From a bacterium (GTDB lineage Bacteria > Planctomycetota > UBA1135 > UBA2386), in NCBI GenBank assembly GCA_030432695.1, contig JAUILN010000024.1:1-64000 (forward strand): a stretch of DNA of 64,000 nucleotides, read 5' to 3'. A model generated the notes under the pieces. It had not been told where the DNA came from and searched no databases. It saw only the letters and a list, made by a program, of their open reading frames with translations. A program made the translations under genes and the position numbers. How positions within the stretch are numbered: position 1 is the stretch's first letter; each line of letters opens with the position of its first letter. This document shows positions 23,056-32,595 of the stretch, piece by piece.

Positions 23056-25227
23056 ATGACCCCGCAGCCGATGAATTCCGAGCTGTTCAACAACCGGGAG
23101 CTCTCGTGGCTCGAGTTCAACCGCCGCGTCCTCGACGAGGCCCGCAGCCCGACGACCCCCCTCCTGGAGCGGGTCAAGTTCCTGGCGATCGCGAGCACCA
23201 ACCTCGACGAGTTCTTCGAGATCCGGGTCGCGGGGACGATGGAGCTGGTCGACGCCGGCCTCGCCGCGGGTGAGAACCCCGACAAGATGTCGCCGCGAGC
23301 CGAACTCGACGCGATCCGTCGCGCGGCCCGCGAGTTCACCCAGACCATGCACTCGGTCTGGAAGGACGAGCTGCTCCCGGCGCTGGCCGAGGTCGGCATC
23401 GGCTTTCCCGAGATCTGGGCGATCGAGGAGGAGCGCCGTCGATGGCTCCGAGGGTGGTTCGAGGACGAGATCTACCCGGTCCTCACGCCGCTGGCCGTCG
23501 ACCCGGCCCACCCGTTCCCGTCGCTGCTGAACAAGTCGCTGAACCTGGCCGTGCTGCTGCTCGACCCCCGGTCCGAGCGCGCGGTGCACCGGGTCGCGGT
23601 GGTGCAGGTGCCGCGGGTGCTGCCGCGCCTGCTGCAGCTGCCGGTCGCTGACGGCGCGGTCGAGGGGCACCGCGACTACGTGTTCATGGTCGACGTCGTC
23701 AAGGAGCACCTGGATGCGCTGTTCCCCGGTCTCCAGGTGCTGCACTCCTGCTCGTTCCGGGTCACCCGAGACAGCAACCTCGACCTCGACGAGGAGTCGA
23801 GCACCGACCTGGTGAAGGCGCTCGAACAGGAGCTGGTCCGCCGCCGCCGTGGCGAGCCGGTCCGCCTGGAGGTCAGCCGCGGCGCCCACCCCGAGATCCT
23901 CGGCCGCTTCCTCGAGGCCTTCGAACTCGAGCACGACGACGTCTACGAGTGCGACGGACCGGTCAACCTCGGCCGGCTGATGGAACTCTACAAGATCGAG
24001 GACCGCGCAGCGCTGAAGGACCCGCCGTTCGTGCCGCACGTCGTGCAGACCTGGGAGAGCGCCGAGGCGATGTTCGCGGCGCTGCGCGACCGCGACCTGC
24101 TGCTGCACCACCCCTACGACTCGTTCACCACCGTCGAGAACTTCGTCCGGCTGGCCGCCGACGACCCACGGGTGCTGGCGATCAAGCACACGATCTACCG
24201 GGCCGGCGAGACGTCGTCGATCGTCCGCGACCTGATCCTCGCCGCGGAACGGCGCAAGCAGGTCACGGTGGTCGTCGAGCTCAAGGCCCGCTTCGACGAG
24301 GAAGCCAACATCCGCTGGGCGAAGCGGATGGAGCGCGCCGGTGTGCACGTGGTCTACGGCATCGTCGGTCTCAAGACCCACGCCAAGGCCACCCTGGTGG
24401 TGCGGCGCGACGAGGACGGCATGCGCCACTACTGCCACCTCGGCACCGGCAACTACAACCCGACCACGGCGAAGCTCTACACCGACCTCGGCCTGCTGAC
24501 CGGCAACGAGGACATCGGCAAGGAGGTCGCGGCGCTGTTCAACATGATCACCGGCTACACCCGCGCGCCGTCGATGCAGCACCTGATGGTGGCACCGTTC
24601 GCGCTGCGGGCCGGGCTCCTGGCGAAGATCGCCGCCGAAGCCAGCAACGCCGAAGCGGGCCGCCCTGCGCGGATCCTCGGCAAGATGAACTCGCTGGTCG
24701 ACACCGAGGTCATCGAGGCGCTGTACGACGCCTCGCAGAAGGGCGTCGAGATCCACCTGTGCATCCGCGGCATCTGCTGCCTGAGGCCCGGTGTGCCCGG
24801 GCTGAGCGAACGGATCCGCGTGGTCTCGATCGTCAGCCGGTTCCTGGAGCACAGCCGGATCTACTACTTCGAGAACGACGGCGACCCGCAGGTCTACCTC
24901 GCCTCCGCCGACTGGATGACCCGCAACCTCGACCGTCGCGTCGAGCAGGCGGTGCCGATCCTCGACCCCGCGCTACGCGCCCGGGTGATCACCATCCTGC
25001 AGGCCAACCTCGACGACAACGTGAAGGCCCGCGAGATCCTGTCCGACGGCAGCTACCGGATGCTCGAACCGGAGCCCGGCGAGGCCCCGTTCGACAGCCA
25101 GGAGGCGATGCGCGAGGACGCGGTGCGGCGCACCGCCGAGTCGAACAACACCCCGCCACCCAAGCGGCGCGACCGACTCGATCTGATCGGCGCGCCGCGG
25201 GCCGAGCTGGCCGACGACGGCTCCTGA
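23056..25227 (+). CDS. ppk1: Polyphosphate kinase 1
   Basis: 723 residues, full length. It opens with FNNRELSWLEFNRRVLDEA, the PPK1 N-terminal signature. The catalytic half has IYRAGETSSIV, ELKARFDEEANI, the autophosphorylated histidine region KTHAKATLVVRR, HLGTGNYNP and a second conserved region with HSRIYYFEN. It makes inorganic polyphosphate reversibly from ATP. The upstream leader is unusually rich in hairpins that end at the ATG. Its stop TGA is directly followed by the reverse-strand stop of the RNase D gene, so the two genes abut with no spacer. Confidence 0.97.
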   Translation: MTPQPMNSELFNNRELSWLEFNRRVLDEARSPTTPLLERVKFLAIASTNLDEFFEIRVAGTMELVDAGLAAGENPDKMSPRAELDAIRRAAREFTQTMHSVWKDELLPALAEVGIGFPEIWAIEEERRRWLRGWFEDEIYPVLTPLAVDPAHPFPSLLNKSLNLAVLLLDPRSERAVHRVAVVQVPRVLPRLLQLPVADGAVEGHRDYVFMVDVVKEHLDALFPGLQVLHSCSFRVTRDSNLDLDEESSTDLVKALEQELVRRRRGEPVRLEVSRGAHPEILGRFLEAFELEHDDVYECDGPVNLGRLMELYKIEDRAALKDPPFVPHVVQTWESAEAMFAALRDRDLLLHHPYDSFTTVENFVRLAADDPRVLAIKHTIYRAGETSSIVRDLILAAERRKQVTVVVELKARFDEEANIRWAKRMERAGVHVVYGIVGLKTHAKATLVVRRDEDGMRHYCHLGTGNYNPTTAKLYTDLGLLTGNEDIGKEVAALFNMITGYTRAPSMQHLMVAPFALRAGLLAKIAAEASNAEAGRPARILGKMNSLVDTEVIEALYDASQKGVEIHLCIRGICCLRPGVPGLSERIRVVSIVSRFLEHSRIYYFENDGDPQVYLASADWMTRNLDRRVEQAVPILDPALRARVITILQANLDDNVKAREILSDGSYRMLEPEPGEAPFDSQEAMREDAVRRTAESNNTPPPKRRDRLDLIGAPRAELADDGS

Positions 25228-26574
25228 TCAGCGATTCCGCCGGTCGCCGCGACGTCCACCGCGGTGCGAGGCGAGAGCCGCGACGATCCCCTCGCCGTAG
25301 TAGCGCGCGCGCCAGCCCTCGAGCAGGCCGGCATCGAGGAGATCGTCGAGCCCCCCGATCTCGCGGCTGCAGCGCACCAGCGCGAGCATCTGGGCGCGCG
25401 AGAGCACCAGATTGGCCTCGACCCCCCGCTCCAGCGCAGCATCACGGCGCCACTGCCGCAACGACTCGTAGCGCGCCGCCTCGCTCGGCCCGAGCGCGTC
25501 CTCCTCCGACGCGCAGCTCGGCAGGTCCTGACTCCGCAGCGGACCGGCCTTGCGCGCCGCATCGAGCGCGCCGAGGACGTCCGAGCCGTAACGCGACAGC
25601 AGCTTCGGCGGCAGGACCTTCGACGACTCCAGCTCGCGCCGGTTGGCCGGCCGACGCCGGGCCAGCTCGAGCACCACGTCGTTGCCGAAGATCTTGAACA
25701 GCGGCGCGTCGCGCGCCTCGGCAAGCCGATGCCGCAGCGCGTTGATCTCCACGAGCGCGCGCCGCTCGTCGCCATCCAGAGAGCCCGCCCCCTTGACCTT
25801 CACCAGCTCCGTGAGCCCCAGCCGTCGGACGTCGGGCTCGAGTCCCTCGAGCCGCCGGCACTCGGCCGCGACCTCCTCGACGTGCGGCGAGCCCTGCTCG
25901 CGCAGGTCGGCGCGCATCGACTCGGCGAGTTCGAGCAGGAAACAGGTGTCGGACCGCGCGTAGTCGAGCTGCCCCTCGCTCAAGGGCCGCTTGCCCCAGT
26001 CGCTGCGCTGGAAGCGCTTGTCGAGCGTCTCGCCGAGCCACTCGTCGAGGACCGACGCCAGCCCCGGCGCCTCGAAGCCCAGCGACGCAGCCGCGACCCG
26101 GGTGTCGAACAGGCCGGCGAACTCGATCCCCAGCTCCCGCTTGAGCAGCAGGATGTCGAACTCGGCGCCGTGCAGGACCTTGACGATGCCAGGATCGGCG
26201 AGCACCACACCCAGCGGCGCGAGATCGACCGCCAGCGGATCGATGATGTAGTCCCGCGAGCGCGTGCTGATCTGCACCAGACAGATCCGCTCCTTGTAGG
26301 CGAACATCGAGTTGGCCTCGGTGTCGAAGCCGATCTGGTGCTGCTTCGCCAGCGTGCGCAGGAGCCTCTGCAGGTCGGCGTCGGTCTCGACGAAGACGAA
26401 GGGCTTGTCGATCGAGCCGTGCCGCGCCGCCTTCGAGGAGGAATTCGCGGCGGAACGCCGCTCCGACGGTGACCGCGACCGCTCGGGAGCCGCGTCGCGG
26501 CGGCTCTCCGACTCCGGAGATCGTGGAGATCGTGGCCGCCCCGACGGGGCAGCTCTAGAAGCCTGGGCGCTCAA
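25228..26574 (-). CDS. rnd: Ribonuclease D
   Basis: About 448 residues from a TTG start. The DEDD exonuclease domain (~57-240) shows GFDTEANS (Exo I), LHGAEFDILLLKRELG (Exo II) and YARSDTCFLLEL (Exo III with the DEDDy Tyr). Two HRDC-like helical regions follow (~265-345 and ~370-440). RNase D trims 3' ends of tRNA precursors. The first ~55 residues are a Ser/Arg/Pro-rich tail without homology; no ATG lies between it and the domain, so the start is uncertain. It is convergent and back to back with ppk1. Confidence 0.92.
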   Translation of the reverse strand: MSAQASRAAPSGRPRSPRSPESESRRDAAPERSRSPSERRSAANSSSKAARHGSIDKPFVFVETDADLQRLLRTLAKQHQIGFDTEANSMFAYKERICLVQISTRSRDYIIDPLAVDLAPLGVVLADPGIVKVLHGAEFDILLLKRELGIEFAGLFDTRVAAASLGFEAPGLASVLDEWLGETLDKRFQRSDWGKRPLSEGQLDYARSDTCFLLELAESMRADLREQGSPHVEEVAAECRRLEGLEPDVRRLGLTELVKVKGAGSLDGDERRALVEINALRHRLAEARDAPLFKIFGNDVVLELARRRPANRRELESSKVLPPKLLSRYGSDVLGALDAARKAGPLRSQDLPSCASEEDALGPSEAARYESLRQWRRDAALERGVEANLVLSRAQMLALVRCSREIGGLDDLLDAGLLEGWRARYYGEGIVAALASHRGGRRGDRRNR

Positions 26575-27231
26575 TTGGCCGACCGCTCACCTGGCAGGCC
26601 GCTCCATCGTCTGACTCGGCACATGGGAAGAGATGTGAGCCGGTCCACGCTGGCTCGAATCCGCCAGGAGACCGACCTGCGCGCGACGAAGCCGGAACAC
26701 GATTCCAGATCGACAGCCTCATTCGTCGCACGCAACGAAAGCCTACCCTCGCCTGGAGCGGGACGCGAGGCGGGTGAAGACCAGCCGCCCCGAAGTCCGC
26801 TGACGTCGCCGGATCACGGAGTCGGTGAGCGGACCGAGTGTTCGCCCCCGGCAACGTGCCCGGGACACTGCACTCCACTCCTCCGAGCCGACTCGCGTTC
26901 TTCACGAGGAGCCGCGCCAGCTCGGCGCGGGGCACTCCACGCGGCCCACCGCTGCCCCGCGAAGGGTCTCGCGCCGATCTGCGCGCAGTCCCGCTCCGAC
27001 CTCGAGCCGGCAAGCTGTTCTCCGTCAACACACCTTGCGGGTTGCCTCAGGTCCACGCAGTCGACGGATAGGTTTCGCGTCTTTGTTCGAGACGGATCTG
27101 CTGAGGCACTCGAAGTGACCCACGCCCGCAGGAGTCTGCCTCGTAATCCGAAGGCAGAGAATGCCCTCGCGCATGGCGGTGCTTACGTCGCCGTCTTGGT
27201 CCGTCTGCTCGGGGTGGAAGGGATCACATCT
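26575..27231. other. Gene-poor stretch of 0.66 kb
   Basis: No protein motif is found in any frame; the open frames here are short and unsupported. A GC-rich perfect hairpin CCGCGCC/GGCGCGG (26912-26930) and a hairpin CTGCCT/AGGCAG near 27137-27158 are visible, without U-tracts or tRNA-like context. The stretch must hold the divergent promoters of rnd and of the secreted protein at 27232. I see nothing else that I can support. Confidence 0.4.
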
Positions 27232-28434
27232 ATGCTGGCCGCGATGACGATCCGTCGCGTGCTTTCGACCCTGCTTCTCGCCTCGCCCTGCTTCGCGCAG
27301 AGCGGTACGTTCGAGCCCCGTTCCCTGCCCGGCTGCCCCGACCCGTCTCCGCCGCAACTGGGAGTCGCCACCACGCCCGATCTCGGCGCGGTCGCACGCG
27401 TCGAAGCCAGCGCCCTGCCAGCGTCGACCGCCGGGACGTGGCTCCTGCTCGGCACGCAGACCGCAGAGCTACCCCTCGACGCCGTCGGCGCGCCCGGCTG
27501 CCGCGTCTACGTCGGAGGAGTCGTCCTGGATCTCGCCATGTCGCCGAACGCGACTTCGGGCACCGCGGCGCTGGACCTTCCCATCCCCAACTCCCAGGCG
27601 TTGATCGGTGCGGAGCTCGAGCTGCAGGCGGTCGCGCTGACCCCCAGCACCAACGCCGCCGGCCTTTCACTAGGCCATTCCGGCCAACTCACCATCGGCC
27701 GGCGCACGCCGCTGCCCGTGACCGCCGGACTGGTGGCTCACTACGACGCCACCGACCCGTTGGGAGATGGCTCGCTTCCCGAAGACGGCTCGGAACTGAC
27801 TACGTGGCACGACGTGAGCGGTCTGCAGCATCACGCGCGGGCCCTGCCACGCGCGCCCTTCTACCGACGCAGCGGCCCTGGAGGCCACCCCGCGGTGGAC
27901 TTCTCCCGACGCGGCGACGACGGACTCACGACCGGGCCCTCGGCAGCCTTCGACGACACCGATTGGACGGTCTTCGTGGTCGGAGCCGATGCGTCGACCG
28001 CGCTCTTCAGCATGAGCGAACCCGGAACGATCAACCACGAGGTGCTGCTGATGGCGCGCTCGGGCCCACGACTGAGCGCGCAGCACCACACCCGCCACGG
28101 CAACTGGTTCGAGGTCACCCACCAAGACGTTTCGGCGGGGCCGTTTCTGCAGGAGGCGGTGTTCGGACAGTCCCCCACTGCCGTCGCGAACTTCGCGGAG
28201 GGAAGCCCGAGCACGACGGGCGGGCGCACGGTCGGCAGTCCGACCAGCTACCCGAATGCAGTGATCCGGGCGCTCACCCTGGGCCGCCGCGGGGACTCTC
28301 GCTACGAGAACGGCGCAGCGAAGCTGCACGAGGTGCTCCTGTACGACCGGGTCCTCACCCGCTCCGAGCGGGACCAGGTCGGCGCACATCTCGCGATCAA
28401 GTACGGCATCCCGACTGCCTATCCGGGCTCGTAG
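27232..28434 (+). CDS. Secreted LamG-like (concanavalin-fold) protein
   Basis: 400 residues. The ATG at 27232 has GGAAGG 9 bases upstream; an ATG four codons later is also possible. A signal peptide (RRVLSTLLLASPCFAQS) is followed by a ~125-residue Cys-containing domain (LPGCPDPSPPQLGV to LTIG) and then a LamG/concanavalin-like domain from ~165 (AGLVAHYDATD, TTWHDVSG, KLHEVLLYDRVLTRSERD, HLAIKYG). The first domain resembles the C-terminal domain of the protein at 44610. It is likely an exported, surface or periplasmic carbohydrate-binding protein. No enzyme motif is seen. Confidence 0.85.
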   Translation: MLAAMTIRRVLSTLLLASPCFAQSGTFEPRSLPGCPDPSPPQLGVATTPDLGAVARVEASALPASTAGTWLLLGTQTAELPLDAVGAPGCRVYVGGVVLDLAMSPNATSGTAALDLPIPNSQALIGAELELQAVALTPSTNAAGLSLGHSGQLTIGRRTPLPVTAGLVAHYDATDPLGDGSLPEDGSELTTWHDVSGLQHHARALPRAPFYRRSGPGGHPAVDFSRRGDDGLTTGPSAAFDDTDWTVFVVGADASTALFSMSEPGTINHEVLLMARSGPRLSAQHHTRHGNWFEVTHQDVSAGPFLQEAVFGQSPTAVANFAEGSPSTTGGRTVGSPTSYPNAVIRALTLGRRGDSRYENGAAKLHEVLLYDRVLTRSERDQVGAHLAIKYGIPTAYPGS

Positions 28435-28513
28435 GCGGCTGCGCGAGCGTGATGCATCCCAGCACCCACCCACCACCGCCGCAGGCCGGCGCCCCGAGTG
28501 GATGCGGCCTCCC

Positions 28514-28539
28514 GAACCCTGCAGACGAACCCTGCAGAC
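28514..28539. repeat. Perfect 13-base tandem duplication
   Basis: The unit GAACCCTGCAGAC occurs twice with no spacer (28514-28526 and 28527-28539). It lies between the stop of the LamG-like gene and the tRNA-Asp terminator. It is probably replication slippage; no function is evident. Confidence 0.8.
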
Positions 28540-28591
28540 CGCCCACGCCGCGGATCGCCCGATGGCCAGCCCTCGGGAGCGCGCCCCAACG

Positions 28592-28635
28592 AAAAAGCCT
28601 CGCAGAGCGCCGAGAACCGGCTCTCTACGAGGCTT
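28592..28635 (-). terminator. Rho-independent terminator of tRNA-Asp
   Basis: On the minus strand, just after the tRNA, AGCCTCG (28628-28634) pairs with CGAGGCT (28596-28602). Inner pairing continues through AGAG and GCC, and the stem is followed by TTTTTC. It begins about 7 bases past the encoded CCA end. The strong stem and the T-run make this a confident intrinsic terminator. Confidence 0.85.
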
Positions 28636-28641
28636 CTTATG

Positions 28642-28718
<77 letters not shown>

Positions 28719-28734
28719 GTGTGAGGGGCCGAGA

Positions 28735-28762
28735 ACTCTAGCTGCTCGCTCCGATCTTGCAA
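28735..28762 (-). promoter_or_regulatory. Predicted tRNA-Asp promoter
   Basis: On the minus strand TTGCAA (28757-28762) and TAGAGT (28735-28740) are 16 bases apart. Transcription should begin about 10 bases before the tRNA 5' end. The -35 and the spacing are identical to the predicted rRNA promoter at 372-399. Confidence 0.55.
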
Positions 28763-28842
28763 GCGACCGCCGCAACTTTTCGGACGGTCGCGGCGGGTGC
28801 GGCGCAGATGGCCGCGGGCTGCGCGGTCGCGGACTCCCTGAG

Positions 28843-29379
28843 TCACCGCGTCGGCGCCAGCGCGCCGCGGACCCACGCAGCCCCCGCTCGGCCGACCCGG
28901 CCGGTGCGCAGCTCCCGGACCACCTCGGCGCGCTCGGCAGCGTCTTCGAGCACGCGCAGGGCCAGAGCATCCTGCAGTTCGCGCAGGCTCCAGCCGCCGA
29001 GCGCGACCCCAGCAGCGCGGACCCGCAGTAGGTGCAGGATCGACGCGGCGGGCAGGGTGGCGAACTCGGCGCGCAGGGAATCGGTTCGCTCCCCACTCCA
29101 CTCGGCCGGCGGCAGCGCGAGGTCGACCACGGCCGCGTCCGCCTCCGGGACAGCGCGCCGCGGCGCCTCGGCGCCGGCGCGGGCACGAGCGCCGTCACCC
29201 GCGCCGCGGGAACACTTCGCCGGCACCGCCGTGCACGCGGCGCCGACCGATTCCGTGTTCATTCGCGAACCACGAGCAGCGGTCGACGGCACCAGCGGTG
29301 CGTCCCATGAGCCCGAGACGGCAGCAAGAGCCAGGAGCCCGAGGACGGCGAGGATCAGGGTGGAGTTGGCGAGGTTCAT
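28843..29379 (-). CDS. Small exported or membrane-anchored protein of unknown function
   Basis: 178 residues from the ATG at 29379, with GGAG about 11 bases upstream. One N-terminal hydrophobic helix (LANSTLILAVLGLLALAAVSG) serves as signal or anchor. A short Cys-containing linker (AACTAVPAKCSRG) follows, then an Ala/Arg/Glu/Leu-rich, probably helical, C-terminal half from ~95. No known domain is recognised. It follows the 789-residue secreted protein by 42 bases on the same strand, so the two are probably one operon and may act together. Confidence 0.6.
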   Translation of the reverse strand: MNLANSTLILAVLGLLALAAVSGSWDAPLVPSTAARGSRMNTESVGAACTAVPAKCSRGAGDGARARAGAEAPRRAVPEADAAVVDLALPPAEWSGERTDSLRAEFATLPAASILHLLRVRAAGVALGGWSLRELQDALALRVLEDAAERAEVVRELRTGRVGRAGAAWVRGALAPTR

Positions 29380-29421
29380 CGCAGCTGCTCCAGATCGGTG
29401 GGGACACTGATTCATCACGAC

Positions 29422-31791
29422 TCAGTCCACCCAGTAGGTGATCAGCCAGTAGGGCACCTGCCCGTTCCGCACGGTGCCGTTCGGACGCATGCCCGGCTGC
29501 AGGACCAGCAGGCCGAAGTCGTATTCGTTGGCGAAGTAGGCGTTGCCGGCGATCGCCCCGACGGTGCCCGAGAACGCGGTGCCGCGGTCCATGGTGATCT
29601 CGTGCACCGTGGTGCGGTCCACGGCGAAGCTGCCGCCGACGGTCGCGTTGCCGTGCTTGAACTCGAACTCGGCGCCGATGCCGATGGTGCGGGACTCGGC
29701 GGTCGAGGTGGTGTCGTTCAGCTCCAGCCCGAGGGTGATCGACCCGGTGCCCTGCGGCACGGAGGCCACGGCGCTCTCGAACCCGCGGTGCATCGCCAGC
29801 GCCGCGTCCTTCTGGATCGGGTTCCGGTAGCTGTAGGGACTGCCGACGGTGTGGTTCAGCGTGATCCGGTCCGCGGCGTCGACGAGCCGGTTGTAGCTCG
29901 GCACGGGCCACTGGAAGACCTTGGTGCTCACCGGGTCCTCGATCCACAGCAGGTCGCCGATCCGGGCCGGGTCGTCGGAGCCGACGATCTCGTACTGGTA
30001 GCGACGGTAGAGCGTGCCCTTGAACACCACGGTGTCCTCCTCCGAGCCGCCCACGTACATCGTGGTGTGGCGGATCTGCGAGCCGGTGGTGCGGCTGCGC
30101 TCGAGGGTCGCGGTGACGGTCGCCTTCACCTCGGCGCCGAACGCGTCGAACAGGTCGGAGACCTCGTAGCCGACGCTGGCCGACACGGTGTAGGCCGACG
30201 AGACCGTCAACGCGATGCCGCGCGTCGTGCTGAATTCCATCGAGGTGGAACAGGCGTCGCGGTTCTGGCTCGGCACCTGGGCCTCGCTCCAGCAGGGGGC
30301 GGCGGCCAGGACTCCGATCACCAGCGGGTCGGCCAGCAGGTAGTCCTTGCTCCCGGTGTAGCGCAGCACCATCGAGTCGCCGTCGACATCACCCGCGGCG
30401 ATGTGCTGGCTCTGGAAGTCGCCGATCTCGAAGGTGCCCTGGACCCGGGCGTCCCAGTCGCTCGCCCAACTGCCGTTGCTGCGGTAGCGCGGCTCGACGA
30501 ACACCCGGTCGACCCCGGCGATCTGGGTCAGGCTGGCGTCCCGCTCGTGCAACACGGCGAGGGACTGCTGCCGGCTGCCGCTCGACGAGACCGCGACGGC
30601 GTCGATCAGGCCGTCGAGCGCACGGAGCGCGCTGATGTCCACGCCGCTCGCCTCGGTGTTGGGGCGGGTGCCACCCGGGTTCTGGCCGGGCATGTAGACC
30701 ACGTCGAGCCCCTGGTCGGTCACCACGCAGAGCGCCTGGCTGCCCGCACCGTCGAAGTCGCAGCCGACCACGCGGTACTGCTCACGCCAGTCCGCAGCCG
30801 AGACCGCGCTCAGCGTGCGGAGGCCGAGGTCCTTCCGGCTGCTCTCCACGTAGCCCTGCGCATCCTGCTCGACGACCCGCGCGCCCATGTCGCGGATGCG
30901 GGTGACCTGCGAGTCCAAGATCCGGTGCGTCTCGACGCAGGCCACCTCGAGCGCCGCGTCGTCGTCGAACTGACCGACCGCGAAGGCGTTGACCCATCGG
31001 GTATCGCCCTGGCCGTTCGCGTTGGCCGAGCGGTAGTCGGTCCGCGCCCGGTCGGTGATCTTCAGGAAGCCGCCCTGCTCCAGGTGACCGGTCACCAGCT
31101 CGATGTGCTCGACGTGGCCGTCACCGTCGAGGTCGACGTGCGACTCGAACACCCGGTGCGCATCGCTCCGCGTGTCCTCGAAGCTCACGTTGCCCACCCG
31201 GTAGCTGCCGCCACCGTCGACCTCGAGCGTGGTCCGGGCGATCTGCCGGTCGCCGTTGCCGCGCTCGACGATCGCCGAGATGTGCAGCAGGTCGCTGTCG
31301 TCCCCGCGATCCTCCACCGATAGCGAGATCCAGCGGAAGGTGCGGCCGCCGACGCCGACGGCGTAGCTGTGCAGTTCCCGCCAGGTGCCGTTGGCCCGCT
31401 GCCGGAACACCTTCACGATGCCGTTGCCGCTGGCGGTCACGTGGGCGCGGACCACCACCTCCCGCGCATCGTTCGGATCGAGCGCCGCGACCAGCACGTC
31501 GGTGGTGCGCCGGCTGCCGAAGGCCGGGATGCCCGCCGCGGTGCTGCCGTCGGATCGGATGACGACCGTCTCCATGTCGGGCGAGGCGACGAAGTTGCCC
31601 TTGCCCAGCGGGTTGAAGTCGGCGGCGTGCGGGTCGGAGTAGTTGTTCGCGAACTCGCTGTAGCGGTCGCCGAGGGACAGCGACGCGGTCGGTGCGGCTA
31701 CGGCGATGGGCGACTGGGCCTGGAGGAAGCTACCGACGGCCAGACTGATGGCAGCGGCGGTGGAGAAGGTCGAGATCGAGAATGCGTTCAT
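29422..31791 (-). CDS. Secreted FG-GAP/VCBS-repeat protein with possible beta-pore-type C-terminal domain
   Basis: 789 residues with a signal peptide (to about residue 26). The first two thirds contain calcium-loop repeats of the FG-GAP/VCBS type: HVDLDGDGHVEHIEL, GCDFDGAGSQAL, AAGDVDGDSM. From ~480 the sequence becomes Ser/Thr-rich with alternating hydrophobic residues (SSAYTVSASVGYEV, VTATLERSRTTGSQI, TIGIGAEFEFKHG), the pattern seen in membrane-inserting hairpins of aerolysin/ETX-MTX2-type proteins. Some middle parts (LYRRYQYEIVG) are not recognised. The repeats are well supported; the pore idea is a hypothesis. It is divergent from the sigma factor gene 165 bases away. Confidence 0.7.
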   Translation of the reverse strand: MNAFSISTFSTAAAISLAVGSFLQAQSPIAVAAPTASLSLGDRYSEFANNYSDPHAADFNPLGKGNFVASPDMETVVIRSDGSTAAGIPAFGSRRTTDVLVAALDPNDAREVVVRAHVTASGNGIVKVFRQRANGTWRELHSYAVGVGGRTFRWISLSVEDRGDDSDLLHISAIVERGNGDRQIARTTLEVDGGGSYRVGNVSFEDTRSDAHRVFESHVDLDGDGHVEHIELVTGHLEQGGFLKITDRARTDYRSANANGQGDTRWVNAFAVGQFDDDAALEVACVETHRILDSQVTRIRDMGARVVEQDAQGYVESSRKDLGLRTLSAVSAADWREQYRVVGCDFDGAGSQALCVVTDQGLDVVYMPGQNPGGTRPNTEASGVDISALRALDGLIDAVAVSSSGSRQQSLAVLHERDASLTQIAGVDRVFVEPRYRSNGSWASDWDARVQGTFEIGDFQSQHIAAGDVDGDSMVLRYTGSKDYLLADPLVIGVLAAAPCWSEAQVPSQNRDACSTSMEFSTTRGIALTVSSAYTVSASVGYEVSDLFDAFGAEVKATVTATLERSRTTGSQIRHTTMYVGGSEEDTVVFKGTLYRRYQYEIVGSDDPARIGDLLWIEDPVSTKVFQWPVPSYNRLVDAADRITLNHTVGSPYSYRNPIQKDAALAMHRGFESAVASVPQGTGSITLGLELNDTTSTAESRTIGIGAEFEFKHGNATVGGSFAVDRTTVHEITMDRGTAFSGTVGAIAGNAYFANEYDFGLLVLQPGMRPNGTVRNGQVPYWLITYWVD

Positions 31792-31956
31792 CGCGGGTGT
31801 GCTCCGGTTCGGGGTTCACCTCGATCAGCCGGAGCGCGCCACGGATCCGGACACGGCCGGATCGAGAATCTCGTGGCCGCCCTAACCCACGACTCCATCT
31901 ACTCTTCAAGCGATCCCGATCCCGTGGACCCGAGTCCGCTACCCTGTTTCTCCGAG

Positions 31957-32595
31957 ATGGACCAGGAGCCACCCAGCGAGACCCTCCAGCTCCTCCAGGC
32001 CTGGCACGGCGGCGATGCCGGGGCCCTGGGGGACCTGATCGCGCGCGACTTCGAGTGGGTCCGTAACCACGTCGCCTCCCGGCTCGGTCCGAAGCTCCGC
32101 GCCCGCGGCGACCTCGACGACTACGTGCAGGACGCGATGCTCGAGGCGATGCACTACACGCCGCGGTTCCTGGTCGCCGACAAGGCGCAGTTCCGGGCGC
32201 TCCTGGCGCGCATCACCGAGAACGTGCTGCGCGACCACGTCGAGAAGCTCGGCGCCAGGAAGCGCGATCCGCGACGCGAGAAGCCCTACCTCGGTGACAC
32301 GCTGCTGGCGCTCGATCCACCGGCCCGGTCGGTCGCGCGGCCCAGCCAGGTCGCCGCGAAGAACGAGGAGGAGGTGTGGTTGGAACTCGGGATCGAGATG
32401 CTCGATGCCGACGAGCGCCGCATCGTCCGCGCGCGCGAATACGAGGGCCGTTCCTTCGTCGACATCGCCAAGGACCTGGGCATGAACGAGGACGCGGTGC
32501 GCAAGCGCTTCAACCGGGCCCTGCCCAAGCTGGCCCGCAAGGTCACCGAGCTGCGCGCCGGCCGGGTGGAGCGGGCCCTGGGAGAAGCGCCTTGA
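31957..32595 (+). CDS. ECF-type RNA polymerase sigma factor
   Basis: 212 residues from the ATG at 31957. Region 2 is around GDLDDYVQDAMLEAMHYTPRF and KAQFRALLARITENVLRDH; region 4 has LGIEMLDADERRIVRAREYEG, then FVDIAKDLGMNEDAVRKRFNRAL, a clear helix-turn-helix. Its TGA stop overlaps the TTG start of the kinase gene (TTGA), so both are made together. In Planctomycetota such sigma factors are often controlled by the linked Ser/Thr kinase; that link here is inference. Confidence 0.9.
   Translation: MDQEPPSETLQLLQAWHGGDAGALGDLIARDFEWVRNHVASRLGPKLRARGDLDDYVQDAMLEAMHYTPRFLVADKAQFRALLARITENVLRDHVEKLGARKRDPRREKPYLGDTLLALDPPARSVARPSQVAAKNEEEVWLELGIEMLDADERRIVRAREYEGRSFVDIAKDLGMNEDAVRKRFNRALPKLARKVTELRAGRVERALGEAP

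Noticed and set aside
27060..27165. Possible tRNA remnant (T-arm-like and anticodon-arm-like hairpins)
   Set aside because: Spacing and loop sequences do not match a tRNA, and no acceptor stem is found.
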